Shown in pieces: positions 19,741 through 29,055 of a stretch of 64,000 nucleotides of DNA. A program made the position numbers and the translations under genes. The stretch lies in assembly GCF_042680125.1 (NCBI RefSeq), contig NZ_JBHTNY010000014.1. The stretch is one strand, 5' to 3'. The stretch comes from Robinsoniella peoriensis. Its GTDB lineage: Bacteria > Bacillota > Clostridia > Lachnospirales > Lachnospiraceae. Under the pieces are notes generated by a model that was not told where the DNA came from, made no database searches, and worked only from the letters and a program-made list of their open reading frames with translations. The stretch's first letter is position 1. Every line of letters begins with the position of its first letter.

Positions 19741-21411
19741 CTATTCCACCACTGCGCCTTGTGCCGCTGACTGGCTGATTTTTTTGTAAGTATTCAGATA
19801 TCCGTCTAAAACTTCTTTTTCCGGACGGATCCAATGTTTTTTTCTTTCGTTTAATACGGTATCTTCTATTAATAAGGAAAGCTCTCTTTTATCCACATCA
19901 ATCCGGATCATATCCCCGTCCTCCACCAGTGCAAGAATTCCTCCTTCGTAGGCTTCCGGTGAAATATGTCCAACAAAACATCCCCGGTTGGATCCGGAAA
20001 ATCTTCCGTCTGTAATCAATGCACAGCTGTCTGATAAATTCATGCCTTCCAGGCATTTCATAGGACGATACATTTCCGGCATACCGGGTCCGCCTTTGGG
20101 TCCTTCATAGCGAAGAATGATAATGGTATTTTCCTCCACCATCCCATTTAATATAGCTTGGCAGGCCTCCTGTTCACTCTGGAATACCTGACTCTTCCCC
20201 TCTATTCTCATTAAGTGAGCCGGAATGGCTGCCGGTTTTACAACGGCTCCAAGGGGTGCTAAATTTCCTCTCAGGACTGCTACCCCGCCTGTTAAGTGAA
20301 ACGGTTCTTTGATGGATTTGATTACCTCCCTGCGTCCGCTAAAGCCAAACTGTTTTAATGACTCCTCCATGGTACTTCCGGAGACATTGAGGCATTCCAT
20401 ATGGAGCAGAGACTCCAGCTCTTTCATGACCGCAGGTACACCTCCGGCCTCATAAAAATCCACCATATCGTAAGGAGATGCCGGATAGACAGATGCTATT
20501 TGAGGTATTTTTCTGCTTAATTCATCAAATAGTGTAAGAGGCAATTCCCCTAATCCGGCTTCTTTGTGTATCGCCTGCAAATGCATAATGGCATTGGTTG
20601 ATCCGCCGATTCCCATTAAAACGGCCATTGCATTATAAATGGATTCTTTTGTAATGATCTGACGTGCTGTTAATTTTTTTGCAACCAGATCAACAATTAC
20701 CTCTCCCGTGGAGTATGCAATCTGCATGCGTTTGGAATAAATTGCAGGCACCGTTCCACTCCCCGGTAAACTCATCCCCATCGCTTCCGCCAGACAACCC
20801 ATAGTATTTGCAGTACCTAACATGGCACAGGAACCAACACAAGGCTCCGCAAGATTTTCGATTTCCCGGAATTCTTCCTGGGAGATTTCTCCCCGCTGTT
20901 TCCAGCCGACTGCCTCTGTTACAATATTTCCATCATAATGTTTATTCTTATACATGGCAGGCATCATGGGGCCGCTATTGCAGAAAACGGATGGGATATC
21001 CAGCCTTGCAGCCGCCATCAAAAGGCCCGGCACAATTTTGTCGCAGGAACCCAGCAATACCAGTCCATCAAATTTATGAGCCCTGACCATACATTCAACC
21101 GAAGAGGTTATCAAATCCCGGGAAGGTAGTATGTACCTCATTCCATCATGCCCTTCCGCTATGCCGTCACATGGTGCAATGCTGCCAAATACCATGGCTG
21201 TACCGCCTCTGGATTCGATACCTTTTTTCACCTGCTCACACATTTCATTTATGTTATAATGACCCGGTGTTGCATTGGTATATGTATTGACTATGGCAAT
21301 CAATGGTTTTTCCAGCGCGGAATCTGTAAATCCCATGGACTTATACAATGCCCTTTTCAGAGCACCTCCATCACCTTTTAAAAGCTGATTATAGTATTTA
21401 TACTCTTCCAT
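19741..21411 (-). CDS. IlvD/EDD-family dehydratase
   Basis: The 556-aa iron-sulfur dehydratase has the cluster cysteines C81 (PCDG), C123 (GSCDK) and C194 (VGSCAMLGTANTM), plus the C-terminal block RYEGPKGGPGMPEM and DGRFSGSNRG. The length and the PGH/CDG motif class match dihydroxy-acid dehydratases, so a branched-chain amino acid role cannot be excluded by sequence. No other ilv gene is present. The neighbours (SDR, lactonase, aldolase) favour sugar-acid dehydration to a 2-keto-3-deoxy acid. It starts right after the SDR stop codon. Confidence 0.88.
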   Translation of the reverse strand: MEEYKYYNQLLKGDGGALKRALYKSMGFTDSALEKPLIAIVNTYTNATPGHYNINEMCEQVKKGIESRGGTAMVFGSIAPCDGIAEGHDGMRYILPSRDLITSSVECMVRAHKFDGLVLLGSCDKIVPGLLMAAARLDIPSVFCNSGPMMPAMYKNKHYDGNIVTEAVGWKQRGEISQEEFREIENLAEPCVGSCAMLGTANTMGCLAEAMGMSLPGSGTVPAIYSKRMQIAYSTGEVIVDLVAKKLTARQIITKESIYNAMAVLMGIGGSTNAIMHLQAIHKEAGLGELPLTLFDELSRKIPQIASVYPASPYDMVDFYEAGGVPAVMKELESLLHMECLNVSGSTMEESLKQFGFSGRREVIKSIKEPFHLTGGVAVLRGNLAPLGAVVKPAAIPAHLMRIEGKSQVFQSEQEACQAILNGMVEENTIIILRYEGPKGGPGMPEMYRPMKCLEGMNLSDSCALITDGRFSGSNRGCFVGHISPEAYEGGILALVEDGDMIRIDVDKRELSLLIEDTVLNERKKHWIRPEKEVLDGYLNTYKKISQSAAQGAVVE

Positions 21412-21412
21412 T

Positions 21413-22180
21413 CTACTTTACCTCCACAAAATCATTGGCGGCAACCACAGGAAGACTTGCGCCTCCTTCTATCAGCAACGAGGTCCCTGTAATATATGCC
21501 GCTTTATCCGATGCCAGATAGACAACTGCCTGGGCAATCTCCCTGGTAGTTGCAAATCGTTTGAAAGGAAGCCGTTCTGCCGCCTCCAGCCGGATATCAC
21601 CAGAATCCCACCCTACATCCGTATAGCCCGGAGCCACGGCAACCATGCGGATTCCCTTTAATGCCAACTCCATAGCCGCATTTTTGGTAAACTTTGTAAC
21701 CGCCGCTTTAGTCGGTCCATATATAGTTGCTCTTGGCCAGCACCCTTCCACCTGATTAGATGAAATATTAATGATTACTCCGCTCACACCCTTTACCACC
21801 ATTCTTTTAGCGGCAATCTGGCTGCTGAAGAACAGGCCTTTCCAGTCAATTGCAGTCATATCATCAAACATTTTTTCTGTTGCATCAAGAAAATACACTT
21901 CAGGGCTGATACCTGCATTGTTCACAACTATATCTATGACATCAAATTTCTCAAAGGCAATTTGATACATTTTCTCAATATCTCTGACACTTCCCATATC
22001 CGCATAGACAGCCAGACTATCTACACCAATCTCTTTTGCTTTTTCACATATCTCACAGGCTGCTTCCTTATCACTGCGGTAATTCACTACAATATTGTAT
22101 CCTTCTTCAGCTAAATCCAAAGAAATCTGTTTCCCAATCCCTCTTGCTCCACCTGTAATCAGCGCCGTCTTTCGATGCAT
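21413..22180 (-). CDS. Short-chain dehydrogenase/reductase (candidate sugar 1-dehydrogenase)
   Basis: The 255-aa classical SDR has the NAD(P) motif TGGARGIG, the NNAG motif, catalytic serine in NISSNQ and the Y-x-x-x-K motif YGPTK. The C-terminal block AYITGTSLLIEGG is standard. As first gene of the unit it probably oxidises the sugar, or reduces the keto product, in the pathway completed by the lactonase and dehydratase. Cofactor preference is not certain; an R after NVVNY suggests NADP use. Confidence 0.9.
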   Translation of the reverse strand: MHRKTALITGGARGIGKQISLDLAEEGYNIVVNYRSDKEAACEICEKAKEIGVDSLAVYADMGSVRDIEKMYQIAFEKFDVIDIVVNNAGISPEVYFLDATEKMFDDMTAIDWKGLFFSSQIAAKRMVVKGVSGVIINISSNQVEGCWPRATIYGPTKAAVTKFTKNAAMELALKGIRMVAVAPGYTDVGWDSGDIRLEAAERLPFKRFATTREIAQAVVYLASDKAAYITGTSLLIEGGASLPVVAANDFVEVK

Positions 22181-22234
22181 TCCTAATCCTCCTCTTCATT
22201 AATATAAATCTATGGTACTTTTCATAATCAACTG

Positions 22235-22497
22235 TACTTTGTTCCAAATTGTCCATATTCCCTCTCTTTCTACCATTCATTCCACAATAAGGAACTTTTT
22301 TCTGTAATCATAACTTTTTTTATTTTCTATTTTTTTCATTTGCCTTTGTCTATAATGTGCTCTTTTATATTGTTTTTTTCTCTTATAAAGTATATTTTAG
22401 CCATATCTATCACCTATGTCTTTTAATTATTGGTATATTGTACACATTTTTTTGTATATTTCGGAATTATAATTATATTTTTCCTTTTTTCACAATC
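22235..22497. repeat. Direct repeat copy B (upstream of the SDR operon)
   Basis: This is the partner of 17633-17896. One end holds a start-codon remnant of the AraC gene (ATG GAC AAT TTG GAA CAA), after which similarity stops. The other end holds the real C-terminal codons of the truncated MFS gene. The segment provides the probable promoter for the SDR-IlvD-RraA unit. The arrangement implies that the 4.3-kb catabolic cassette entered between an MFS gene and the AraC gene and that the interval was duplicated. Confidence 0.85.
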
Positions 22498-23213
22498 GTA
22501 TGAGTTTCCATTAGCTGATCAATCCCAAAGAAAATGCGCCGTGTCAGCAAACTAATTACCAGCATAATCAGACCTGCCCCATAAAACGGAACATAGGTGA
22601 CGCTCCCTATATGTTCAAAAACAATACCATACATAAACTGACCGAGAGGATTTGTGCACATACATATGCACAGCACGCATGACAGTACTTTTCCTGTTAA
22701 CTCTATGGGTGTTAAAATCTGCAGACAAGTCAGTACCTGGATGGAAAATAAGGTGGTCAGTGCTAATAGCAGACTGCAGCCGGTTATCAGGACAATATAG
22801 ACTGCCATAGATTCTGTGAACAATTGCAGTGCGAACCCTCCCAGAAGAATACACATCGCGCATCCCGCTAAGATAAATGGACTTGACTTTAACTTTAATT
22901 TCTTTGAAAATACTCCCGCCAGCAGACCTCCTAATATACTGCCTGCGGCGATGGCTCCCTGGGCGTATCCGTATAGGCGGTTTGCCGTATCCGCTGCAAA
23001 CCCCAAATGCAGCGTAATAATGACTGGTATTCCCACCATTATTAAAGAAGTTAATAACAAATTAATCGAAGCAAATGCTAAAGATACCTTCCATAACACA
23101 GGCTGCTTCTTAAACATAAATCCAAAACTATCTTTCAGATCATGAAATCCCATAGCAATGATATTTCCGGTGGTATTCTTTTTTTCAAATGGAATATGAA
23201 TAAACATCTCCAT
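22473..23213 (-). pseudogene. MFS transporter, 5'-truncated
   Basis: The ~246 residues correspond to the C-terminal six-helix half of an MFS efflux protein (MefA-like class), with helices from FASINLLLTSLIMVG onwards and the repeat-domain motif GSILGGLLAGVFSKK. Full members have about 400 residues. In the same frame the similarity continues about 15 residues upstream of the ATG (SFGCFLASAV) until a stop near 23263, and the N-terminal half is missing. Its last codons lie inside repeat copy B. It is probably non-functional. Confidence 0.75.
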
Positions 23214-23281
23214 TACAGCCGATGCCAGAAAGCAGCCAAAGCTTACACAAATATTGTTTCCTTGTCAACAAAACAGAAATT

Positions 23282-23318
23282 AAATAAAGCAGCCCGATCC
23301 AGTTAGAATGGGACTGCT
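23282..23318 (-). terminator. Terminator of the LplABC unit
   Basis: On the minus strand AGCAGTCCC (23318-23310) pairs with GGGCTGCT (23295-23288), followed by TTATTTAATTT. It lies about 20 bp after the small ORF that follows the permease gene. Confidence 0.75.
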
Positions 23319-23337
23319 TCCGTTACCTATTCATTTT

Positions 23338-23529
23338 TCAAAGTTTATCATAGTCTTCCGACTTCATGTCTACACCCAGTTTCTTTATTTCGGCATCTAA
23401 ATGCGCACCATACTTTTCTGCAAAACGAAGCATGATATTAAATTCTTCCTTCGTTACCTGCTCAAAGACTGCTCTATCCCGTTCCTGAAACTCTAAAAAA
23501 CGTACGCGCTCATCCTTTGACGGAACCAA
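23338..23529 (-). CDS. Unrecognised 63-aa protein overlapping the permease end
   Basis: A TTG start at 23529 overlaps the last codons of the permease gene by 20 bp, with AAAGGGTG upstream, so translational coupling is possible. The product is charged and helical (RFLEFQERDRAVFEQVTKEE...). It faintly resembles the C-terminal helix of MarR proteins but lacks a DNA-binding part. It precedes the operon terminator. Function unknown. Confidence 0.45.
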   Translation of the reverse strand: MVPSKDERVRFLEFQERDRAVFEQVTKEEFNIMLRFAEKYGAHLDAEIKKLGVDMKSEDYDKL

Positions 23530-24424
23530 TCATAACACCCTTTACAAAATATTTCTGTATAAAAGGATAGATACATAATACAGGTACCGTAGAAACTATA
23601 ATCGCACTATACTTTAATGTCTGGGAAAGCTGCATTTTTGCTTCTGCTGCAGCTGCATCCAGACCCTGCAGATTTGTGAGACTCATCTTATTCGTCATTA
23701 ATAAATCACGCAGGAAGGACTGTAAAGGCATTAGATTTTTATCATTAATGTAGATTAATGCGGAGAAGAAATCATTCCAGTGACCAACCGCATAATACAG
23801 TCCAATAACAGCCAGAATAGGCTTGGACAGCGGAAGTACTATTTTTATCAGGAACTGGTATGTATTGGCACCATCCAACTCTGCTGCCTCCTGCAAACTG
23901 GATGGTATACTATTTATAAAATAGGTTCTTGTGATAATAACATTATAGATGGAAATTGCACCTGGAATCATCATTGCCCATGGTGTATTGGTCAAATGCA
24001 GTTTATTCACAATCAGATAGGTAGGAACCAGACCACCACTAAAATACATAGTCAGCATGAAAAGAAACATAAGTACATTTCTTGGCACAAAATCTTTTCT
24101 TGCCAATGGATAAGCCGCACATACGGTCAAAACCAGATTAATCAGAGTGCCCGCCACCGTATAAAAAATAGAATTAACATACCCGGTCCAAATGGCCTTA
24201 TATTCGATGACTGCTTCATATGCAGCCATTGTAAACCCCTTTGGCAGAAGAACCACATTGCCATTCCATACCTCTGAGGGATTGCTGAAGGACGCTATTA
24301 CCACAAACCATAGCGGCCATATAAATATTATTAAGAGGACTGCCATAAGTATGATATTTACAATGTCAAATACTTTATCTGCATGAGAATGCTTTATTCT
24401 TCCTGTTTTCGCTATTTTGCTCAT
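23510..24424 (-). CDS. CUT1 sugar ABC permease (LplC/YtcP type)
   Basis: The 304-aa membrane protein has six predicted helices and the EAA loop SLQEAAELDGANTYQFLIKIVLPLSKP. It contains the LplC-type loop YINDKNLMPLQSFLRDLL and ends KYFVKGVMIGSVKG, a hallmark of this subfamily. It pairs with the LplB-type permease encoded 30 bp upstream. The cognate substrates are usually plant-cell-wall or host oligosaccharides. No ATPase gene is adjacent; such importers typically use a shared MsmX-type ATPase encoded elsewhere. Confidence 0.93.
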   Translation of the reverse strand: MSKIAKTGRIKHSHADKVFDIVNIILMAVLLIIFIWPLWFVVIASFSNPSEVWNGNVVLLPKGFTMAAYEAVIEYKAIWTGYVNSIFYTVAGTLINLVLTVCAAYPLARKDFVPRNVLMFLFMLTMYFSGGLVPTYLIVNKLHLTNTPWAMMIPGAISIYNVIITRTYFINSIPSSLQEAAELDGANTYQFLIKIVLPLSKPILAVIGLYYAVGHWNDFFSALIYINDKNLMPLQSFLRDLLMTNKMSLTNLQGLDAAAAEAKMQLSQTLKYSAIIVSTVPVLCIYPFIQKYFVKGVMIGSVKG

Positions 24425-24454
24425 TTTTCTACCCTACTCCTTTCCAAACACGCT

Positions 24455-25438
24455 CTAGAACAGACTCTCATCTGCAAACTTTTTACAAATCTGATTAGCC
24501 ACTACGATTAAAGTCAGATTAATCACGGAATTAAACAGTCCGATTGCCGTAGAATACCCATAGTCACTATTAATCAAACCAACCTCATATACATACGTAG
24601 AAATAACAGATGCCGCTCCTTTATTCAAGGTATTCTGCAGCAAAAATACTTTTTCAAAGCCTACGCTCATCAGTGATCCCATCTGAAGAATCAGCAGCAT
24701 GACAATGGTGGGTTTAATAGATGGCAGATCCACATGGAAAATGCGCTGCAGTTTTGTAGCTCCATCCACAATTGCTGCTTCATGAAGCTGATAATCTACG
24801 CCGGATAATGCCGATATATAGATAATAGAGCTCCATCCCAGTCCCTGCCATACCCCGGTCCATACATAAATAGATTTAAACAGTTCCGGTTTTCCCAGGA
24901 AATCAATAGATTCCAGTCCGAGCCACCCTCTGATAGTATTAAAAATACCTGTATCCGGATTTAGAAAAATGACAATCATACCACACATAACTACCGTGGA
25001 TATAAAATAAGGGGCATAAGATGCCATTTGAATTGTTTTCTTGAGATGTTTGTTTTTTAAATAATTTAACAATAAAGCAAACATAATCGGAATAGGAAAT
25101 CCAACTAAAATACTGTAAAGACTGATTCCAATCGTGTTCTTTAATAATAATTCAAAATTGTAGCTGCTGAAAAACCTGGTAAAATGCTCAAAACCAACCC
25201 AGGGACTTCCCCATATTCCATCTTTGATGATGTAGTCCTTAAACGCTAACTGTATGCCGTAGAGCGGGCCATATGCAAATACAACATAATAGATAACGAC
25301 CGGCAGGATCATTACATAAAGTATCCAGTTCTTCTTCATGTCCTTTCCTAATCTGCTATGGAGTTTCTCTTTTGTTGTAAATGCCACAGCTGTGTTTTTC
25401 TGTATTGATGCATTCCTTTTTGTTAATTTTTTTATCAC
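24455..25438 (-). CDS. CUT1 sugar ABC permease (LplB type)
   Basis: The 327-aa membrane protein has the LplB opening block FAYGPLYGIQLAFKDYIIKDG, the EAA loop LHEAAIVDGATKLQRIFHVDLPSIKP, and the C-terminal block SDYGYSTAIGLFNSVINL. The N-terminal ~35 residues are cytoplasmic and basic. The stop codon is followed by AGCGTGTTTGG, a piece of the dispersed element found after the GH1 gene. Confidence 0.93.
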   Translation of the reverse strand: MIKKLTKRNASIQKNTAVAFTTKEKLHSRLGKDMKKNWILYVMILPVVIYYVVFAYGPLYGIQLAFKDYIIKDGIWGSPWVGFEHFTRFFSSYNFELLLKNTIGISLYSILVGFPIPIMFALLLNYLKNKHLKKTIQMASYAPYFISTVVMCGMIVIFLNPDTGIFNTIRGWLGLESIDFLGKPELFKSIYVWTGVWQGLGWSSIIYISALSGVDYQLHEAAIVDGATKLQRIFHVDLPSIKPTIVMLLILQMGSLMSVGFEKVFLLQNTLNKGAASVISTYVYEVGLINSDYGYSTAIGLFNSVINLTLIVVANQICKKFADESLF

Positions 25439-25533
25439 CGGAAATCCTCCTTTTCCTTTTTTCTATGGTCTAAGAAAGAGAGTACCGCTGTATGCCATAC
25501 AGCGGCTTCTCTTTTTAAATCATATTCAGCAGC

Positions 25534-27126
25534 TTATTTAGCCATGGCCTCTGTATATGCTCTCTGATAAATTTCACTCAACTGGGCTCCACCCATATTG
25601 TTTATCGTAGTAACATATTCTTCCCAACTGCTTTCCAGATCAAGTTCTCCGGTTGCAACCTGTGCCAAATACTGATCAATATAAGCATCCAGGTCAGCCT
25701 TTAAGGTGGATATTTCCTTTGCATCATCGTCGCTGTATCTCATTACCGGAAGGGGTATCGCACCTTTTTCTGTTACCTTGGCACGTTCTTTATTTAAGTA
25801 AACCTCATCCGGGTCAACTTCTTCTGACATACCGCTAAACCAATACTCCGGCTGAATAGACGGATGATACGCTGCACCCTGAATCGTACCATTGCTGCGT
25901 ACCGCTGCAATGTCATCTCCATATCCATTTCCAATGATCCACTCCCAATTGCCTTCAGCATCTTTTTTCCACGTCTCACCTTCTACACCCAGCCATGCCA
26001 GTATTCCGCCCTCTTCTGTGTAAAATTGATCTGCCCAGGCTATAATAACTTCCGGATTTTCACAGGTATCTGTTATGGCTAAAGTTCCTGCGGTGATCCC
26101 GGAAGATATCGGATAGATTCCATCTTCAAACGGCGTCAGGATAGCATAATCATCATCATTATCACGTCCAACCGTCAGGAATGCACCTGCATCAAAGAAA
26201 GAACCAAAAACATCTCCGGACTGTCCAATTGCTCCCTGCTGCTCATGTTTCTGCGTAAATACGTTTTTATCCATCAGCCCTTCCTGATATAGCTTTGTTA
26301 TATATGCAACAAACTCTTTGTATACATCGGAGGTTGGAATATAGGTTAATTTTCCATCTAAAACAGCAGCCTTTGTTACCGCATCATAAGGAACTCCAAA
26401 GTAAGGCAGCAGCAGCTCCGGCTTTACAACATCCGTACCCGTGATTGGAATCTCATCGTTTACGTCCCCATTTCCATTTGCATCTTTTTCCTTGAATTCC
26501 TTTAATACTGTATACAACTCATCCAGATTAGCCGGCTCTTTCAGCCCCAGATTCTCCAGCCACCTATGATTCAGCCAATAAGGGGATAATAGCGGCGTTT
26601 CTTTATCAATTTCCGGCAGTGAATAGATATGCCCGTCCGAAGCAGTAATATAATCCCATCCGTCAACCTTATCTAAAAGTGCGCATAAATTAGGTGCATA
26701 CTGCCTGATCATATCCTCTAATGGAATGAGAATCTTTTGTTTTCCATATTTATCTAATTCTGTTGCTGTAAAACTTGCTTTGTAGAAAATATCCGGATAC
26801 TCGCCGGAAGCTAATACCAGGTTTTTCTTTTCTGACAAATCCGCGCCCATAACAGACTGGTAGTTAAAGGAGATATTTGCATCACTTAAAGCCTTCTGCA
26901 TTGCAACATTATCCTTTAGATCATATTCCCCATCCAGAATTGCAAATACGCTGTATTCCTTTGTATCTTTCAGCGGAAACGTAATCTCTCCCCCGTCGGC
27001 CTCTGCCCCAGTTTCCGTTTTATCCGCAGGTTCCACATTTGCAGTATCTTTGCTGCCACCACATCCCGTTACAGATACCAACATAACTGCTGCACACAAC
27101 AGCGACATAAATCTTCTAAACTTCAT
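25534..27126 (-). CDS. Extracellular sugar-binding lipoprotein (LplA type)
   Basis: The 530-aa lipoprotein has lipobox VTGCGG, an acidic linker and the large LplA-type binding fold (LASGEYPDIFYKASFTATELDKYG, PLEDMIRQYAPNL, YSLPEIDKETPLLSPYWLNHRWLE, WADQFYTEEGG). It captures an oligosaccharide for the LplBC permeases encoded downstream. The start at 27126 was preferred over an upstream in-frame start because CAGGAGG lies ahead of it and the signal sequence begins there. A promoter with -10 TATAAT lies at 27199-27194. Confidence 0.93.
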   Translation of the reverse strand: MKFRRFMSLLCAAVMLVSVTGCGGSKDTANVEPADKTETGAEADGGEITFPLKDTKEYSVFAILDGEYDLKDNVAMQKALSDANISFNYQSVMGADLSEKKNLVLASGEYPDIFYKASFTATELDKYGKQKILIPLEDMIRQYAPNLCALLDKVDGWDYITASDGHIYSLPEIDKETPLLSPYWLNHRWLENLGLKEPANLDELYTVLKEFKEKDANGNGDVNDEIPITGTDVVKPELLLPYFGVPYDAVTKAAVLDGKLTYIPTSDVYKEFVAYITKLYQEGLMDKNVFTQKHEQQGAIGQSGDVFGSFFDAGAFLTVGRDNDDDYAILTPFEDGIYPISSGITAGTLAITDTCENPEVIIAWADQFYTEEGGILAWLGVEGETWKKDAEGNWEWIIGNGYGDDIAAVRSNGTIQGAAYHPSIQPEYWFSGMSEEVDPDEVYLNKERAKVTEKGAIPLPVMRYSDDDAKEISTLKADLDAYIDQYLAQVATGELDLESSWEEYVTTINNMGGAQLSEIYQRAYTEAMAK

Positions 27127-27189
27127 AAATAAATACCTCCTGTTTTTGATATTCGTTCTCTTTGAGGCGCCTCTCTCGATAAACTCTGT

Positions 27190-27258
27190 ATTCATTATAG
27201 GTGCTCTCTTTCCAGTGAACAAGAGACAAGATTTTTGATATAACGCTTAATTATTGCA
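27190..27258 (-). promoter_or_regulatory. Promoter and conserved control block of the LplABC unit
   Basis: On the minus strand TTGTTC (27222-27217) and TATAAT (27199-27194) are 17 bp apart. From here upstream to ~27257 the DNA is nearly the same as 28992-29055 in front of GH1, including GCTTAA, CAAAAATCTTGT, TCTTGTT and AGAGAGC. The shared upstream part is a candidate site for the membrane AraC regulator encoded at 29903. Confidence 0.7.
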
Positions 27259-27302
27259 TCCACTAATTGGCAGATTACAGAATAATATTCTTTTATTCTA
27301 AT

Positions 27303-27345
27303 AAAAAAAGCACAATATTCAACCAATAATGATTGAATATTGTGC
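27303..27345 (-). terminator. Intrinsic terminator between GH1 and the LplABC unit
   Basis: A perfect 13-bp stem (GCACAATATTCAA, 27310-27322 with 27333-27345) with a 10-nt loop is followed on the minus strand by seven Ts. Confidence 0.88.
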
Positions 27346-27478
27346 CCTGACTGCGTCTGTAGAATGAAGAAACGAACCAAACCAATGTCCTGGTCCGTCC
27401 CCTTCTCTTTCCGTACACTACCTTCATCTACAAAGCGTCATTATTCAGCTAAACCCAAATTTAAGATGAAATTGTTCG

Positions 27479-27542
27479 CTCTAGAGCGTGTTTGACTGTG
27501 ACGCACAACTGCCAGAAAGCAATTTTAAAACACGCTCTAGAG
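27479..27542. repeat. REP-like hairpin element overlapping the GH1 stop codon
   Basis: Perfect 15-bp arms (CTCTAGAGCGTGTTT at 27479-27493 and its complement at 27528-27542) enclose a 34-nt core with GCACAACTGCCAGAAAG. The TAG of the GH1 stop codon is part of the right arm. Related pieces lie at 24443-24458, 28972-28986 and 29563-29597. It may act as a terminator or mRNA stabiliser. Confidence 0.65.
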
Positions 27543-28877
27543 TTCTCTTGCAGCAATTACATCTCTATACCAGTGAGCACTATCCTTTAAAATGCGCTTC
27601 TGTGTAGCAAAATCAGTATGCACCAAACCAAACCGGTAGGTGTAGCCTGCGCTCCATTCCCAGTTATCCAGCAGACTCCATGCATAATAACCTCTTACAT
27701 CAGCACCTTCTTCAATTGCTTTATGAATCCACTTCAGGAATCCTTCGATATAGCGGATACGCTGTGTATCATGAATTCTTCCATCCGGCTGTATCTCCTC
27801 CCCGCAGTTAAAAGTTCCATTTTCTGTGATATAAATCGGTATTCCTATTTTATAATCATCCTCTAAAATATGTATTGCATCATAGACCGCCTTGGGATAG
27901 TACTCACTTCCATTGTCCATATAGTTGCCGCCCTTGTTTTTCTCTTTCCTGTCATCCTGAAGCAATGTGGGATCTGCGCAATCCAGTACCCGGTTATAAC
28001 AGTTCAGCCCAAAATAATCCAGGGGTTGTTGGATCAGCATCATATCTTCATTCTTCATATTCGGAGTGCTGTTGGTTTCCTTCATATATTGAAGCAGTTC
28101 CCTGGTATAGCACCCCCGAAAGATGGGGTTCAAATATGACCGATATGATTTTTCATTTTCTAATTCCGCGATTTTACAATCCTCAGGATTCTCCCTGCGA
28201 AACGGATGATGGTTCCACATATCTATTACAATGCCTATTTTGCTGTCTTTTGCCTGCTCTGAACGGAACCGTTTTACCCCCTCCCCATGTGCCATAAGAA
28301 CATGATGGTTAGCCTGGCGCCCCAAATCTTCACCTTGATGGCCTGGCGCAAAGCCCCCCAAACCGTATCCCACATAAGTGGCTATCGGCTCATTAATTGT
28401 TGCCCACATAGGTATCACATCCCTAAATTCACGAAACAGCAAGGATGCATACTCAGCAAACCAGTTTACAATATCCCTGTTTAACCAGCCTCCCTCTTTT
28501 TCCAGCTCATAGGGTAAATCCCAATGGTATAGTGTGGCATTGGGCATCAATCCATTTTTGAGCATTTCATCTACCATACGTTTGTAAAAATCAAGTCCTT
28601 TTTGATTTACGCTTCCCTTCCCCTCCGGGAAAATCCGGGACCAGGAAAAAGAAAACCGGTAAGACTGCATGTTTAGTTCTTTCGCAAGCTTAAGATCTTC
28701 TTTGTACGAATTATACATGTTACAAGCTGTCTCAGGACTGGACCCATCCACAATTTTACCGGGGATTCCGGCAAATACATCCCAGATTGACTTCCCCCTT
28801 CCATCTTTTAACGCAGCTCCTTCCACCTGTGCCGCACTGGTGGCTGTTCCAAATATAAAGTCTTTTGAAAATTTCAT
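27537..28877 (-). CDS. Glycoside hydrolase family 1 (beta-glucosidase/galactosidase)
   Basis: The 446-aa cytoplasmic enzyme has the N-terminal signature FIFGTATSAAQVEGA, acid/base glutamate in ATINEP and nucleophile in YITENG, with YHWDLP and the sugar-binding WSLLDNWEW motif. There is no 6-phospho-binding signature (S-x-K/Y near the end), so it probably acts on unphosphorylated disaccharides, in agreement with the neighbouring ABC importer. It has its own promoter and a terminator. Confidence 0.94.
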   Translation of the reverse strand: MKFSKDFIFGTATSAAQVEGAALKDGRGKSIWDVFAGIPGKIVDGSSPETACNMYNSYKEDLKLAKELNMQSYRFSFSWSRIFPEGKGSVNQKGLDFYKRMVDEMLKNGLMPNATLYHWDLPYELEKEGGWLNRDIVNWFAEYASLLFREFRDVIPMWATINEPIATYVGYGLGGFAPGHQGEDLGRQANHHVLMAHGEGVKRFRSEQAKDSKIGIVIDMWNHHPFRRENPEDCKIAELENEKSYRSYLNPIFRGCYTRELLQYMKETNSTPNMKNEDMMLIQQPLDYFGLNCYNRVLDCADPTLLQDDRKEKNKGGNYMDNGSEYYPKAVYDAIHILEDDYKIGIPIYITENGTFNCGEEIQPDGRIHDTQRIRYIEGFLKWIHKAIEEGADVRGYYAWSLLDNWEWSAGYTYRFGLVHTDFATQKRILKDSAHWYRDVIAAREL

Positions 28878-28991
28878 TATAATCTCCTTATTTTCTTTGT
28901 AAGTTTCGCTGTGTGAGAACTGTTTGAAGATCTCTTTATCAATCTAAACTAAATCTCTTGATCAGTGAAAGTTTCAAACATGCTCTGATTT

Positions 28992-29055
28992 ATTATAGAT
29001 AGCTCTCTTATCAAATAACAAGAAACAAGATTTTTAGCAAACTGCTTAAATATTG
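28992..29055 (-). promoter_or_regulatory. Promoter and conserved control block of the GH1 gene
   Basis: On the minus strand TTGTTA (29021-29016) and TATAAT (28997-28992) are 18 bp apart. The ~64 bp match the block before the binding-protein gene (27194-27257) closely, with a 1-bp spacer change. This suggests the same activator or repressor acts on both units. Confidence 0.7.

Noticed and set aside
19741..21411. Branched-chain amino acid gene ilvD
   Set aside because: Sequence allows it, but no ilv neighbours and a clear sugar-acid context; the symbol was not assigned.
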